A stretch of DNA of 64,000 nt from Streptomyces cylindrosporus (GTDB taxonomy: Bacteria; Actinomycetota; Actinomycetes; Streptomycetales; Streptomycetaceae). The stretch lies in NCBI RefSeq assembly GCF_022698165.1, contig NZ_JALDAY010000009.1:434001-498000 (forward strand), in the 5' to 3' direction. Position numbers and translations under genes: made by a program. The notes under the pieces were generated by a model. The model did not search any database and was not told where the DNA came from. It saw only the letters and a list, made by a program, of their open reading frames with translations. Positions 15,847 through 23,732 of the stretch are shown here, piece by piece; position 1 is the first letter of the stretch; each line of letters starts with the position of its first letter.

Positions 15847-16860
15847 TCACTTGTCGAGCTTGGCGAACCCGGGCTCCAGGTTCTTCAGCGCCCACGGGAT
15901 GCCGAGCACCGAGGGGCTGCGCAGCTGGCTGATGGTCTCCACGTCGGTCACCAGGTAGTCGCCGTCCTTCACCGCCGACATGTTCTTCACCAGCGCGCTG
16001 GACTCGAAGGCCTTCTGCAGGTCCTTCGTGGTGAACGCGATGACGACCAGGTCCGCGTCGAGCTTGTCGAGCTGTTCGAAGGAGAGCTCGCCGGTCGGGC
16101 TGCCGTTGACCGTCTTGATGTTCTTGACCGACGGGGTCAGGCCGAGGCCCAGCTCGCTCATCAGCTTGGCGGCGAAGTCGTTCTCGGAGGCGATGGTGTA
16201 GATCTTGGCCGGGGTGTTGCCGATGGACAGGCTGTAGGTCTTGCCGGCCATCTTCGGATGGTCCGCCTTCACCGCGGCGATGTCGGCCTCGGTCTCCTTG
16301 ACGAGCTGCTCGGCCTGCTCCTCCTTGCCGACGGCCTTGCCCACCACCTCCACGTGCTCCTGCCAGGTCTGGCCGCCCCAGGCCGTCTTGTAGCCGATGG
16401 TGGGCGCGACCGCGGCCAGCTTCTTGTAGTCCTTGTCGAGCGTGAAGTCGGAGGTGGCGAGGATCAGATCGGGCTGGAGGGCGGCCACCTGCTCGAAGTC
16501 GACGCCGTTCACGGTGTCGAGGAGCTTGGTCTTCTTGGTGTCGATCCTGTCCTTGAGCCAGGGGTACACGCCGTCGGCGGCGAAGGAGTCCTTGGAGATG
16601 GCGACCGGCGTGATGCCCAGGGCGTAGAGGGCGTCGACGTCGTCGGTGCCGCCGTTGCCGATCACCACGACCCGCTTCGGCGCCGAGGAGATCTTCGTGT
16701 CGCCGAACTTGTGGCTGATGGTCACCGGGAACGCGGCGGAGTCGCCGGCCTTCGCCGCGTCCGTCGAGGAGGCGGAGTCGTCGTCCTTGACCGAGCCGCA
16801 GGCGGCGAGCCCGGCGACCAGGGTGACGGAGAGAAGGGTGGTGCGGAACGATCTCGACAT
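15847..16860 (-). CDS. Iron-siderophore ABC transporter substrate-binding lipoprotein
   Basis: A 337-residue FepB/FhuD-type periplasmic-binding protein. The N-terminus is a lipoprotein signal (RTTLLSVTLVAGLAAC, lipobox Cys21), followed by a Ser/Asp-rich tether and the binding-protein core (PKRVVVIGNGGTDDVDALYALGI, QPDLILATSDF). It would capture the ferric siderophore on the cell surface and hand it to a permease and ATPase not in this window. ATG at 16860 places the signal peptide at the N-terminus; GAAGAGGG lies upstream. It is read after the formyltransferase gene, 105 bp apart, so it is likely co-transcribed from the iron-box promoter at about 17.95 kb. Confidence 0.92.
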   Translation of the reverse strand: MSRSFRTTLLSVTLVAGLAACGSVKDDDSASSTDAAKAGDSAAFPVTISHKFGDTKISSAPKRVVVIGNGGTDDVDALYALGITPVAISKDSFAADGVYPWLKDRIDTKKTKLLDTVNGVDFEQVAALQPDLILATSDFTLDKDYKKLAAVAPTIGYKTAWGGQTWQEHVEVVGKAVGKEEQAEQLVKETEADIAAVKADHPKMAGKTYSLSIGNTPAKIYTIASENDFAAKLMSELGLGLTPSVKNIKTVNGSPTGELSFEQLDKLDADLVVIAFTTKDLQKAFESSALVKNMSAVKDGDYLVTDVETISQLRSPSVLGIPWALKNLEPGFAKLDK

Positions 16861-16965
16861 GGCTGTGCATCCCTCTTCGCGGCGATGACGGGTAATCAGA
16901 ACCTTGCGGGCATACGGCTGTTGGGGTGCTCGGGTGGTGGAGAGCCCCCTCGCCTCGGCCACCCC

Positions 16966-17919
16966 TCAGGGGCGGGAGGTGAGGTAACCCCCCATCGTCC
17001 GGAAGTAGTCCGTCGCGGCCAGCTCGGTGCCGTCCTCGGTGCGTACGCGCCGCACCAGCAGCCCGGGGTGGTGGCCGGTGTGTGCCTCGGGGCCCGCCAC
17101 GACGACCACGCCGTCGCCCTCCGGGATGAAGATCCGGCCGGGCGTGCCGCCGTAACGCCCCTGCGAGACACCCGCCGACACGATCCTGATCCGCTGACCG
17201 CGGTGGAAGGCGTAGGCGTTCGGGTACGGGTCCGACTGGGCCCGGACCAGCCGCTCCAGCCGCTCGGCCGGCCAGGTCCAGTCGATGCGGCTGTCCTCGA
17301 GCGAGCGCTTGTGGAAGAAGCTCGCCCGGCTGCGGTCCTGCGGCTGCCACTGGCCGGCGTCCCTGCCGGTGGCGATCAGGTCGAGGGACTCGCGCACGAT
17401 CGGGGCGATGAGGTCGACGGTCCGGTGGAACAGGTCGGTCGCGGTGTCGGTGGGGCCGACCGCGACCGAGCGCTGCATCAGGATGTCGCCGGCGTCCAAC
17501 TCGCCGTTCATGCGGTGCGCGGTGACGCCCACCCGGGCCTCGCCGTTGATGAGCGCCCAGATGATGGGGGAGAAGCCGGCGTAGGACGGCAGCAGTGAGT
17601 CGTGGACGTTGAGCGTGCCGTGCGGGGGCAGGTCGAAGACCTCCGGCGGCAGCCAGGTGCGCCAGTTGTTGGCGACGATGATGTCCGGGCGGGCGGCGCG
17701 CAGTTCGGCGAGCAGTTCGGGGTCGTCGGGGCGGTTGCGCAGCAGTACGGGCACGTCGTGCTTCTCGGCGAGTTCGGCGACGCTGTCGTCCCAGATCTTC
17801 TCGTAGGCATGGTCGCTCTTCGGGTGGGTGACCACGAGGACGACCTCGTGATCGGAGTCCAGCAGGGCCCCCAGGGTGCGGTGGCCCCAGGTCTGGTAGC
17901 CGAACATGGCGACGCGCAT
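16966..17919 (-). CDS. N5-hydroxyornithine formyltransferase (CchA-like)
   Basis: A 317-residue protein of the methionyl-tRNA formyltransferase family. The catalytic N-H-D set is visible: LNVHDSLLPS (Asn104, His106) and LDAGD (142-145). It would transfer a formyl group from N10-formyl-tetrahydrofolate to N5-hydroxyornithine, giving the hydroxamate building block predicted by the second A domain of the NRPS. It lacks the long C-terminal tRNA-binding domain of true Fmt, which together with its neighbours argues against a role in translation. It is divergent from the ornithine hydroxylase gene, with an iron-regulator box between them. Confidence 0.92.
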   Translation of the reverse strand: MRVAMFGYQTWGHRTLGALLDSDHEVVLVVTHPKSDHAYEKIWDDSVAELAEKHDVPVLLRNRPDDPELLAELRAARPDIIVANNWRTWLPPEVFDLPPHGTLNVHDSLLPSYAGFSPIIWALINGEARVGVTAHRMNGELDAGDILMQRSVAVGPTDTATDLFHRTVDLIAPIVRESLDLIATGRDAGQWQPQDRSRASFFHKRSLEDSRIDWTWPAERLERLVRAQSDPYPNAYAFHRGQRIRIVSAGVSQGRYGGTPGRIFIPEGDGVVVVAGPEAHTGHHPGLLVRRVRTEDGTELAATDYFRTMGGYLTSRP

Positions 17920-17948
17920 GCGGTTCTCCCGTCCAACGACTCCATTGC

Positions 17949-17965
17949 AAGGTTAGGCTAACCTT
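17949..17965. promoter_or_regulatory. Iron box (DmdR1/IdeR operator) in divergent promoter
   Basis: AAGGTTAGGCTAACCTT is a perfect palindrome around one central base and matches the core of the Streptomyces DmdR1/IdeR iron box (TTAGGTTAGGCTNACCTAA). It lies between the start codons of the formyltransferase (minus) and the hydroxylase (plus), so Fe(II)-loaded repressor should shut off both directions when iron is plentiful. Confidence 0.85.
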
Positions 17966-18002
17966 ATCTAACATGTGGCTGCCTGAGGGAGGCGATGCCA
18001 CG

Positions 18003-19328
18003 GTGAAGTCACCGCTCAACGGATCTGACACCACCTACGACGTCCTCGGAATCGGTTTCGGACCGTCAAATCTCGCGCTGGCCATAGCGATTGACGAACA
18101 CAACGCGGAGCTTCCCCCACGGGAACGGCTCAACGCCCTGTTCCTGGAACGCCAGTCGGGCTTCGGCTGGCACCGGGGCATGCTGATCGACGACGCGACC
18201 ATGCAGGTGTCCTTCCTCAAGGACCTTGTCACCCTGCGCGATCCGTCCAGCGACTTCAGCTTCCTGTGCTTCCTGCGCGAGCGCGGCCGGCTGATCGACT
18301 TCCTGAACCAGAAGACGCTCTTCCCGCTGCGCCTGGAGTTCCACGAGTACTTCGAGTGGGCGGCCGAGCGGGTACGGCACCTGGTGGCGTACGACCATGT
18401 CGTCGTCGCCGTCGAGCCGGTGCGCGACGAGTCGGGCGCCGTGGCGCACTTCGACGTGGTCTGCCGGGACCCGGAGCGCCCCGGACGTACGGTGACCCTC
18501 AGGGCCCGTAACATCAGCGTGGCGGTCGGCCTGGAACCGCATGTGCCGCCCGGCGTCGAGCTCTCCGAACGCATCTGGCACAACAGCCAGTTACTGCCCC
18601 GGGTCACCGAACTCGCCGCCGCGGGAACGCCGGTGAAACGTGCCGTCGTCCTGGGCGCGGGGCAGAGCGCGGCCGAGACGGTCGACTATCTGCACCGCTC
18701 CTTCCCGGAGGCCGAGGTCTGCGCGGTCTTCGCCAAGTACGGCTACACGCCCGCGGACGACAGCCCGTTCGCCAACCGCATCTTCGACCCGGAAGCCGTC
18801 GACACGTACTTCGTCGCGCCCTCCGAGGTGAAGCAGTCCCTCTTCGACTACCACCGCTCCACCAACTACTCCGTGGTCGACATGGAGTTGATCGAGGCCC
18901 TGTACGCGACCTCGTACCAGGAGAAGGTGGCCGGCCGGGAGCGGCTGCGCTTCCTCAACGTCTCCCGCATCCGGGACGTCCTCACCCGCGACGACGGCTC
19001 GCTCGACATAGCGGTGGAGTATCTGCCGACGGGGGAGCAACAGGTGCTGCGGGCCGACGTCCTGGTGCACGCGACCGGCTACCGGCCCCGCGACCTCACC
19101 TCGTTGCTCGGCGAGGCCGCCAAGATCTGTCTGCGCGACGACGAGGACGCGCTACGCGTCAGCCGCGACCACCGGGTGGAGACCGCTCCCGACGTCAGCG
19201 CCGGCATCTATCTGCAGGGTGGCACCGAACACACCCACGGCCTGACCTCGACGCTCCTGTCCACCACGGCGATCCGCGCGGGGGAGATCCATCGCTCACT
19301 GGTCGCCCGCAGGGTGACGTCCGTGTGA
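18003..19328 (+). CDS. L-ornithine N5-monooxygenase
   Basis: A 441-residue flavin N-hydroxylase of the SidA/PvdA/IucD class. The FAD motif is GIGFGPSN (16-23), the NADPH motif is LGAGQSAAETVDYL (about 215-228), and the C-terminal ATGYRP motif sits near 357. It uses NADPH, FAD and O2 to hydroxylate the side-chain amine of ornithine, the first step to fhOrn. GTG at 18003 is preferred over ATG at 17973 because GGGAGG lies 10 bp upstream and the earlier ATG would fall just 8 bp after the iron box. Ornithine rather than lysine is inferred from the fhOrn code in the NRPS and the adjacent formyltransferase. Confidence 0.92.
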   Translation: MKSPLNGSDTTYDVLGIGFGPSNLALAIAIDEHNAELPPRERLNALFLERQSGFGWHRGMLIDDATMQVSFLKDLVTLRDPSSDFSFLCFLRERGRLIDFLNQKTLFPLRLEFHEYFEWAAERVRHLVAYDHVVVAVEPVRDESGAVAHFDVVCRDPERPGRTVTLRARNISVAVGLEPHVPPGVELSERIWHNSQLLPRVTELAAAGTPVKRAVVLGAGQSAAETVDYLHRSFPEAEVCAVFAKYGYTPADDSPFANRIFDPEAVDTYFVAPSEVKQSLFDYHRSTNYSVVDMELIEALYATSYQEKVAGRERLRFLNVSRIRDVLTRDDGSLDIAVEYLPTGEQQVLRADVLVHATGYRPRDLTSLLGEAAKICLRDDEDALRVSRDHRVETAPDVSAGIYLQGGTEHTHGLTSTLLSTTAIRAGEIHRSLVARRVTSV

Positions 19329-19336
19329 GCCCGAGC

Positions 19337-19369
19337 GGGGGACGGCTGCCGCCCTGCCGGCCGTCCCCC
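19337..19369. terminator. Bidirectional hairpin between convergent genes
   Basis: GGGGGACGG (19337-19345) pairs with CCGTCCCCC (19361-19369), with further pairing possible next to the loop. It sits between the stop of the ornithine hydroxylase (plus) and that of the ligase/isochorismatase fusion (minus), 8 bp after the former and 21 bp from the latter, so it can end both transcripts. Confidence 0.75.
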
Positions 19370-19390
19370 CGTTCGTGCTCGGCCGCAGTT

Positions 19391-21241
19391 TCAGACCGCC
19401 TCGGCCGTCGAGTGGTCCGCTCCGAACACCGTCACCACCCGGTCCGTCGCCGTCACCGCCCCGCAGGTCTCCGCCACCCACTCCAGCGCGAACTCGTGGC
19501 CCCCGGCCGACACATCGGCGACGGCGTCGGCGACCACGAAGGCCTCCAGGTCCTGGGCCCAGGCGTCGCCCGCGGTCATCAGCACCCCGGCCCTGGCGTA
19601 CAGCCCCAGGATCACCACCTGATCGCGCCCCAACTCCCGCAGCCGTCCGTCCAGTCGGGTGCGGGTGAACGCGCTGTACTTCCGGGCGGTCAGCACCGTG
19701 TCCCCGGCCCGCGGCTCGGCCTGCGCGGCGAACGCCTCGCCCTCGGCACCGGCCGACGCGCCGGACAGCCGCGCGTACGGCACCGGTCCCCGCCCGGCGG
19801 CCCGCCGCTCGCCGGCCGGTACCGAGTGGACGACGGGCACCCCGGCCTCCCGGGCCGCGGCGACCAACCGCCGTGCGTTTGCGAGGAGTTCGGTGACCGG
19901 AGCGGACTCCTGCTCCAGCGCCCGTACGAACCGGTTCTGGAGATTGAGGACCAGCAGAGCCGCCCGGGCCGGGTCCAGGGTCCAGCCCGTCCGGTCGGCG
20001 GGCAGCATCGCTGGGGTCGGCATGACGTACGGGAACATCGGAGGCGTCATCTCGGTGTGCCCTTCGTGTGGATGCGGACGGGGCGGTCGGCTGCGCGGGG
20101 CGGGGACACGCCGGACGAGACGTGCCGTCGCCCCGCCCGTGCCGACGGCCGGCAGCGGATCGCGCTCGACGACGAGGTGACCGGCCCCGGTCACCCGGGC
20201 AATCGCGCCGGTGCGGTGGAAACCGTCGGTGGTGAAGAAGCCGGCGTCGTGCTCGGGGGAGCGCCAGTACCCGGAGACGGTCGAGGGACCGCGTACCAGC
20301 AGGTGCCCGCTCGCGCCGACGGGCAGCTCACGGCCCTCGTCGTCGACGACCCGCAGCTCGTCCTCGGCCGACATCGCACGCCCCTGCGTGGTCACCCCCG
20401 CCTCCGGACCGTCGTCCGGACGGGTCCAGGAGACCAGCCCCTCGACCGTGCCGAAGACCTGTACCAGCGAGCAGCCCAGCGCGGGCCGCACCCGCCGGGC
20501 CACCCGCTCGTCGAAGGCGCCGCCCGCCACCACCAGGGCGCGCAGACTGCCGAGATCGTACGCGGTGACGGCCGCCGCCTCGGTCCACTGCACGGCGAGC
20601 CGCGGCGGCAGCACGGTGTGCGTGACGCGCTCGCCCGCGACGACGCCGAAGGCCGTGTCGGGCCCGCCCCCGGGGCCGAGCACCACGCGCCCGCCGGCCT
20701 GAAGGACGGCCACCCAGTCGAGCAACCCCGGTACGCCGACGGGCTGTTCGGGCAGGGCCGCCAGATGGACCGTCTCCTCGTCGGCTGCTTGGATCACGGC
20801 CCGCTCCCGCACCGAACGCACCAGCCGGGCGTGATCGAACGGCACCAGCCGGGGCAACCCGACTCCGTCACCGGCCAGTTGGAGCAGGGCGAGGTCCTCC
20901 GGACCCGCCTCCTCCTCGACGAAGGCATCGACGGCCCGCACCACCGAGTCGCGCACACCGGGCGGCACGAGGACGGGCACGGCACCGACCCTGATCAGTC
21001 CGAAGAACTGCCGGAAGAGGTCCGGGCAGCCGGGCAGCCGGACGACGACCCGATCGCCGTACCGGATCCCCTGCGCATGCAGCCGCGCCGCGCACCGCTC
21101 CACGCGCTCGTCCAGTTCGCCGTACGTCCACACCTTCCGGCCGCCCGCGAAGTCGACGAGCGCCACCCGCCCGGGATGCCGCTGCGCGCTCTCGCGCAGC
21201 ACGTCGTCGAGCGTGGTGTGCCCGGATGCGTCGCTTCCCAC
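19391..21241 (-). CDS. Fused degenerate aryl-AMP ligase and isochorismatase-like protein
   Basis: One uninterrupted 616-residue frame. Residues 1-385 resemble 2,3-dihydroxybenzoate-AMP ligases (ALVDFAGGRKVWTYGELDER, GSGHLLVRGP-like core, VFGTVEG, TTQGRAMS), but about 50 residues are missing before the P-loop, which reads LAGDGVGLPRLVP instead of SGGTTGLPKLIP. The TGD motif reads RTGA, and the whole C-terminal subdomain with the catalytic lysine is gone. Residues 398-616 resemble EntB/DhbB isochorismatase without the carrier domain, but the catalytic Asp is Asn (LVLNLQNRF, residue 433) and the catalytic Lys is Ala (VLTARKYSAF). An internal ATG at 20050 preceded by GAAGGG could allow separate translation of the second half. 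GTG at 21241 follows GAGGGG. An iron box lies 110 bp upstream. Codon use looks normal. It is either a decaying remnant or a repurposed pseudoenzyme. Confidence 0.85.
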   Translation of the reverse strand: MGSDASGHTTLDDVLRESAQRHPGRVALVDFAGGRKVWTYGELDERVERCAARLHAQGIRYGDRVVVRLPGCPDLFRQFFGLIRVGAVPVLVPPGVRDSVVRAVDAFVEEEAGPEDLALLQLAGDGVGLPRLVPFDHARLVRSVRERAVIQAADEETVHLAALPEQPVGVPGLLDWVAVLQAGGRVVLGPGGGPDTAFGVVAGERVTHTVLPPRLAVQWTEAAAVTAYDLGSLRALVVAGGAFDERVARRVRPALGCSLVQVFGTVEGLVSWTRPDDGPEAGVTTQGRAMSAEDELRVVDDEGRELPVGASGHLLVRGPSTVSGYWRSPEHDAGFFTTDGFHRTGAIARVTGAGHLVVERDPLPAVGTGGATARLVRRVPAPRSRPPRPHPHEGHTEMTPPMFPYVMPTPAMLPADRTGWTLDPARAALLVLNLQNRFVRALEQESAPVTELLANARRLVAAAREAGVPVVHSVPAGERRAAGRGPVPYARLSGASAGAEGEAFAAQAEPRAGDTVLTARKYSAFTRTRLDGRLRELGRDQVVILGLYARAGVLMTAGDAWAQDLEAFVVADAVADVSAGGHEFALEWVAETCGAVTATDRVVTVFGADHSTAEAV

Positions 21242-21350
21242 AGGTCGGTCCCCTCGCAGTCACGGAGCCCGGACATACGGGGACTGTCGGTGCAGGGGCG
21301 GCGAGTGGCACGACTCGCCCACGGCACGGTCTCCCGATCGGGCGTACTGC

Positions 21351-21369
21351 TTAGGTTAGCCTCACCTAA
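21351..21369 (-). promoter_or_regulatory. Iron box upstream of the ligase/isochorismatase fusion
   Basis: TTAGGTTAGCCTCACCTAA matches the 19-bp DmdR1/IdeR consensus at all but the central base. It lies 110 bp before the GTG of the fused gene and 35 bp after the stop of the amidohydrolase, so it most likely controls the fused gene and places it in the iron-starvation regulon. Confidence 0.87.
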
Positions 21370-21403
21370 CCGTCGTTGTCGCCTCGATTGAGCAGGAGCC
21401 GCG

Positions 21404-22870
21404 TCAGTAGGGGCCGTGCGTCCAGCGCCCCGCGAGCAGCGTGGCGTGCACCGGCATCTCCCGCAGTGTGTGGGCGTCCGCCTCCCGCGGGTCCACCTCC
21501 ACGATCACCAGGTCGGCGGGATCGCCGACCCGGACCGCCGTACGTCCCCGGGCCGATGCCGCGAGCGCGGACGTCACCGGGAGCCGCTGCTCCGGATGCC
21601 AGGCCGGCCGCCCGTCGCTCGTCCGGTGGACGGCGGCGGCGATGCCGAGCCAGGGGTCGAGCGGCGAGACGGGAGCGTCCGAGCCGAACTCCAGCCGGGC
21701 GCCCGCCGCCAGCAGATCGGCGTACGCGAAGGCCCGTCCCGTGCGCCCGGCCCAGTGGCGGTCCGCCACGTCCCGGTCGTCGGTGGCATGCGCGGGCTGC
21801 ACCCCCGCCGTCACCCCCAGCTCCGCGAACCGTGGCACGTCGGCGGCCGTCAGCAACTGCGCGTGCTCGATCCGGCCCCGGCAGCGCAGCGCGGCGAACG
21901 CGTCGAGAGCCAGGGTGTTGGCCCGGTCACCGATCGCGTGCACGGCGGGTTCTATTCCGTTCTCGACGGCACGCCTCATCAGCCGAACCAGTTCCTCGTA
22001 CGGCGTCTCCTCGATGCCGTACGCCTCCTGGGTGTCCTCCAGCCCCGGGTAGGGGTCGCAGCACAGGGCGGTGCGGGTGTTGAGGGAGCCGTCCGTGAAG
22101 AGCTTGAGCGGGCCGACCTGCAACAGCCCGCCGGTGCCGGGCAGGACGTCGCCGGTCCGGTGCCCGCGGCCTATCGCCGCCTCCAAGTGCCGTGGATACA
22201 CGGCCGCTTGGACCCGTACGGGCAGTGGCGCACCGGCCGCGCGGCGACTCCAGTCGGCGATGTTGTCGGAGAAGTGGAAGTCGATGACACCCGTGACGCC
22301 CCGCGCGGCAGCGTCCCGCCAGGCCTCCGTGACCCACCGGTCGAGGACCTCGACGGACACCTCGGGCAGCGCCTGCATGGCCTCGAAGCACTCGTGCTCG
22401 CGCAGCAGTCCCGTCTCGTGGCCAGGGCGGCCGATCAGTGCCAGGCCCGCCGAGTTGAGCCACGCGGCATGCAGATCGGCGCTGATCAGCGCGACCGGCC
22501 GGTCCGGGCACGCCGCGTCCAGCAGCGCCCTGGTGGGTACGTCGGGCCACAGGCCGTCCCGGAACCCCTGGCCCAGCAGCACCTCGCCCGCGGGCGGACC
22601 GGCCGCGTGCTTGCGTACGGCCTCGGCGACCGCCCGGGCCGAGTCCAGGCCGGCCAGATCCACCCGGTGACGATTGCCGGCCCACTGCGCGGCGTGCACA
22701 TGCGCGTCCCACAGACCCGGCAGCACGGTGCGCCCGTCCAGGTCGAGCGCCGGCCCGTCGAGCTCGCCCTCCGTCACGGCGACGACCTTGCCGTCGGCGA
22801 CCCGCACACTGCCCAACGGCCCGCCGGGACCCAGGCGTACGCGGGTGAGCGTCAGGGTGCTCGTCATCAT
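21404..22870 (-). CDS. Amidohydrolase, YtcJ-like (amidohydrolase_3)
   Basis: A 488-residue metal-dependent hydrolase. The N-terminal small beta domain leads to PGLWDAHVHAAQW (metal-binding HxH, near residues 57-59). The core has GPLKLFTDGSLNTRTALCC, HAIGDRANTLALDAF, RIEHAQLL and FGSDAPVSPLDPW, the usual order of the YtcJ/amidohydrolase_3 family, and it ends in a second beta strand (GDPADLVIVE). Substrate is unknown; relatives act on amides and cyclic amides. CTGGAG precedes two adjacent ATGs (22870 and 22867). It is upstream of the iron box on the same strand, so it probably marks the edge of the siderophore locus rather than belonging to it. Confidence 0.85.
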   Translation of the reverse strand: MMTSTLTLTRVRLGPGGPLGSVRVADGKVVAVTEGELDGPALDLDGRTVLPGLWDAHVHAAQWAGNRHRVDLAGLDSARAVAEAVRKHAAGPPAGEVLLGQGFRDGLWPDVPTRALLDAACPDRPVALISADLHAAWLNSAGLALIGRPGHETGLLREHECFEAMQALPEVSVEVLDRWVTEAWRDAAARGVTGVIDFHFSDNIADWSRRAAGAPLPVRVQAAVYPRHLEAAIGRGHRTGDVLPGTGGLLQVGPLKLFTDGSLNTRTALCCDPYPGLEDTQEAYGIEETPYEELVRLMRRAVENGIEPAVHAIGDRANTLALDAFAALRCRGRIEHAQLLTAADVPRFAELGVTAGVQPAHATDDRDVADRHWAGRTGRAFAYADLLAAGARLEFGSDAPVSPLDPWLGIAAAVHRTSDGRPAWHPEQRLPVTSALAASARGRTAVRVGDPADLVIVEVDPREADAHTLREMPVHATLLAGRWTHGPY

Positions 22871-22949
22871 GGCTCCAGTCGTGACGTCGCTCGGGAGCGG
22901 GCGGGACAGCCGATGGCCGTCCCGCCCGCTCGGTGATCCGTTCCCGAGA

Positions 22950-23603
22950 CTACGCGGCGATCGAGGCGCTGAGCCGCGAGGAGCTCCGGTAGGTGGAGAT
23001 GCCCACGGCCAGCAGCCAGTAGCTGAGGATCGCCCCCATCAGAGCCGTGGTGCCCCAGCCGTTCGCCGCGTAGAAGTGCGCGGGCGTGTTGCCGAAGAAC
23101 AGGGACGGCACGAAGGCCAGGTTGATCGCGGCGAGGACGTAGGCCGAGCGGCCGATCCAGCGGGGCAACAGGCCCGTTCGGGAGACGGTGCAGCCCAGGG
23201 TGGCCAGGAACAGCCCCAGCATCAGACGGGAGATCGAGCCGTAGAGGATGTATGTGCCGTTGACCGTGATCGTCGGATCGATCGGATGGTCGGTGGCGAT
23301 GACCGCGCCGGCCTCCAGTCCCATGGAGACCAGGGTGACCGTCGCGTAGACCAGCCCCGAGGCGAAGGCCAGCGAACCCGCCCACTCGTAGTCGGGACGG
23401 GCGCGCCGGACCAGTTCACGGAAGGCCGTCACGAACACGACCAGACAGGCCAGGGCGACGATCCCGAACAGCAGCCGGGCGAGCACGTTCGCGTCCGGCG
23501 GCGAGCCGGAGTAGACGAAGTACAGGGGCACTTCGACGATGAGCGCGGCCGCGGTGGCGATGCCGGCGGCGCCCGTCAGACGCCTGGCGAAGGTCTCGTT
23601 CAT
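22950..23603 (-). CDS. DUF4386-like integral membrane protein
   Basis: A 217-residue hydrophobic protein with about six predicted membrane spans (for example TGAAGIATAAALIVEVPLYF, LLFGIVALACLVVFVTAF, LMLGLFLATLGCTV, YVLAAINLAFVPSLFF). The start MNETFARRLTGAAGIATAAA and the spacing of spans recall DUF4386 proteins, whose function is not known. GGGGGAA precedes ATG at 23603; longer in-frame starts lack a ribosome binding site. It lies 129 bp downstream of the GH15 gene on the same strand, possibly co-transcribed. No catalytic motif is evident. Confidence 0.7.
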   Translation of the reverse strand: MNETFARRLTGAAGIATAAALIVEVPLYFVYSGSPPDANVLARLLFGIVALACLVVFVTAFRELVRRARPDYEWAGSLAFASGLVYATVTLVSMGLEAGAVIATDHPIDPTITVNGTYILYGSISRLMLGLFLATLGCTVSRTGLLPRWIGRSAYVLAAINLAFVPSLFFGNTPAHFYAANGWGTTALMGAILSYWLLAVGISTYRSSSRLSASIAA

Positions 23604-23732
23604 GGGTGTTCCCCCGAGTCCGTGAGATGGATTCCGCGTCGGTCCGTTCGCCGACGTCATGAATCCTTCCGGTCCCGGGGCCCGCCGTCCCTGGGCCTGA
23701 GGACCGGATCCAGGGTGTGCCCAGCACCACCC

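Noticed and set aside
20048..20050. Annotating the isochorismatase-like half as a separate gene from the internal ATG
   Set aside because: Possible, since GAAGGG precedes it, but the frame is continuous with the upstream half and there is no stop between them, so one fused product is the simpler description.
19325..21391. Long plus-strand open frame opposite the fused ligase/isochorismatase gene
   Set aside because: The minus strand translation shows clear ligase and isochorismatase homology, iron box and ribosome binding site; the plus frame is a Gly/Arg/Pro-rich shadow.
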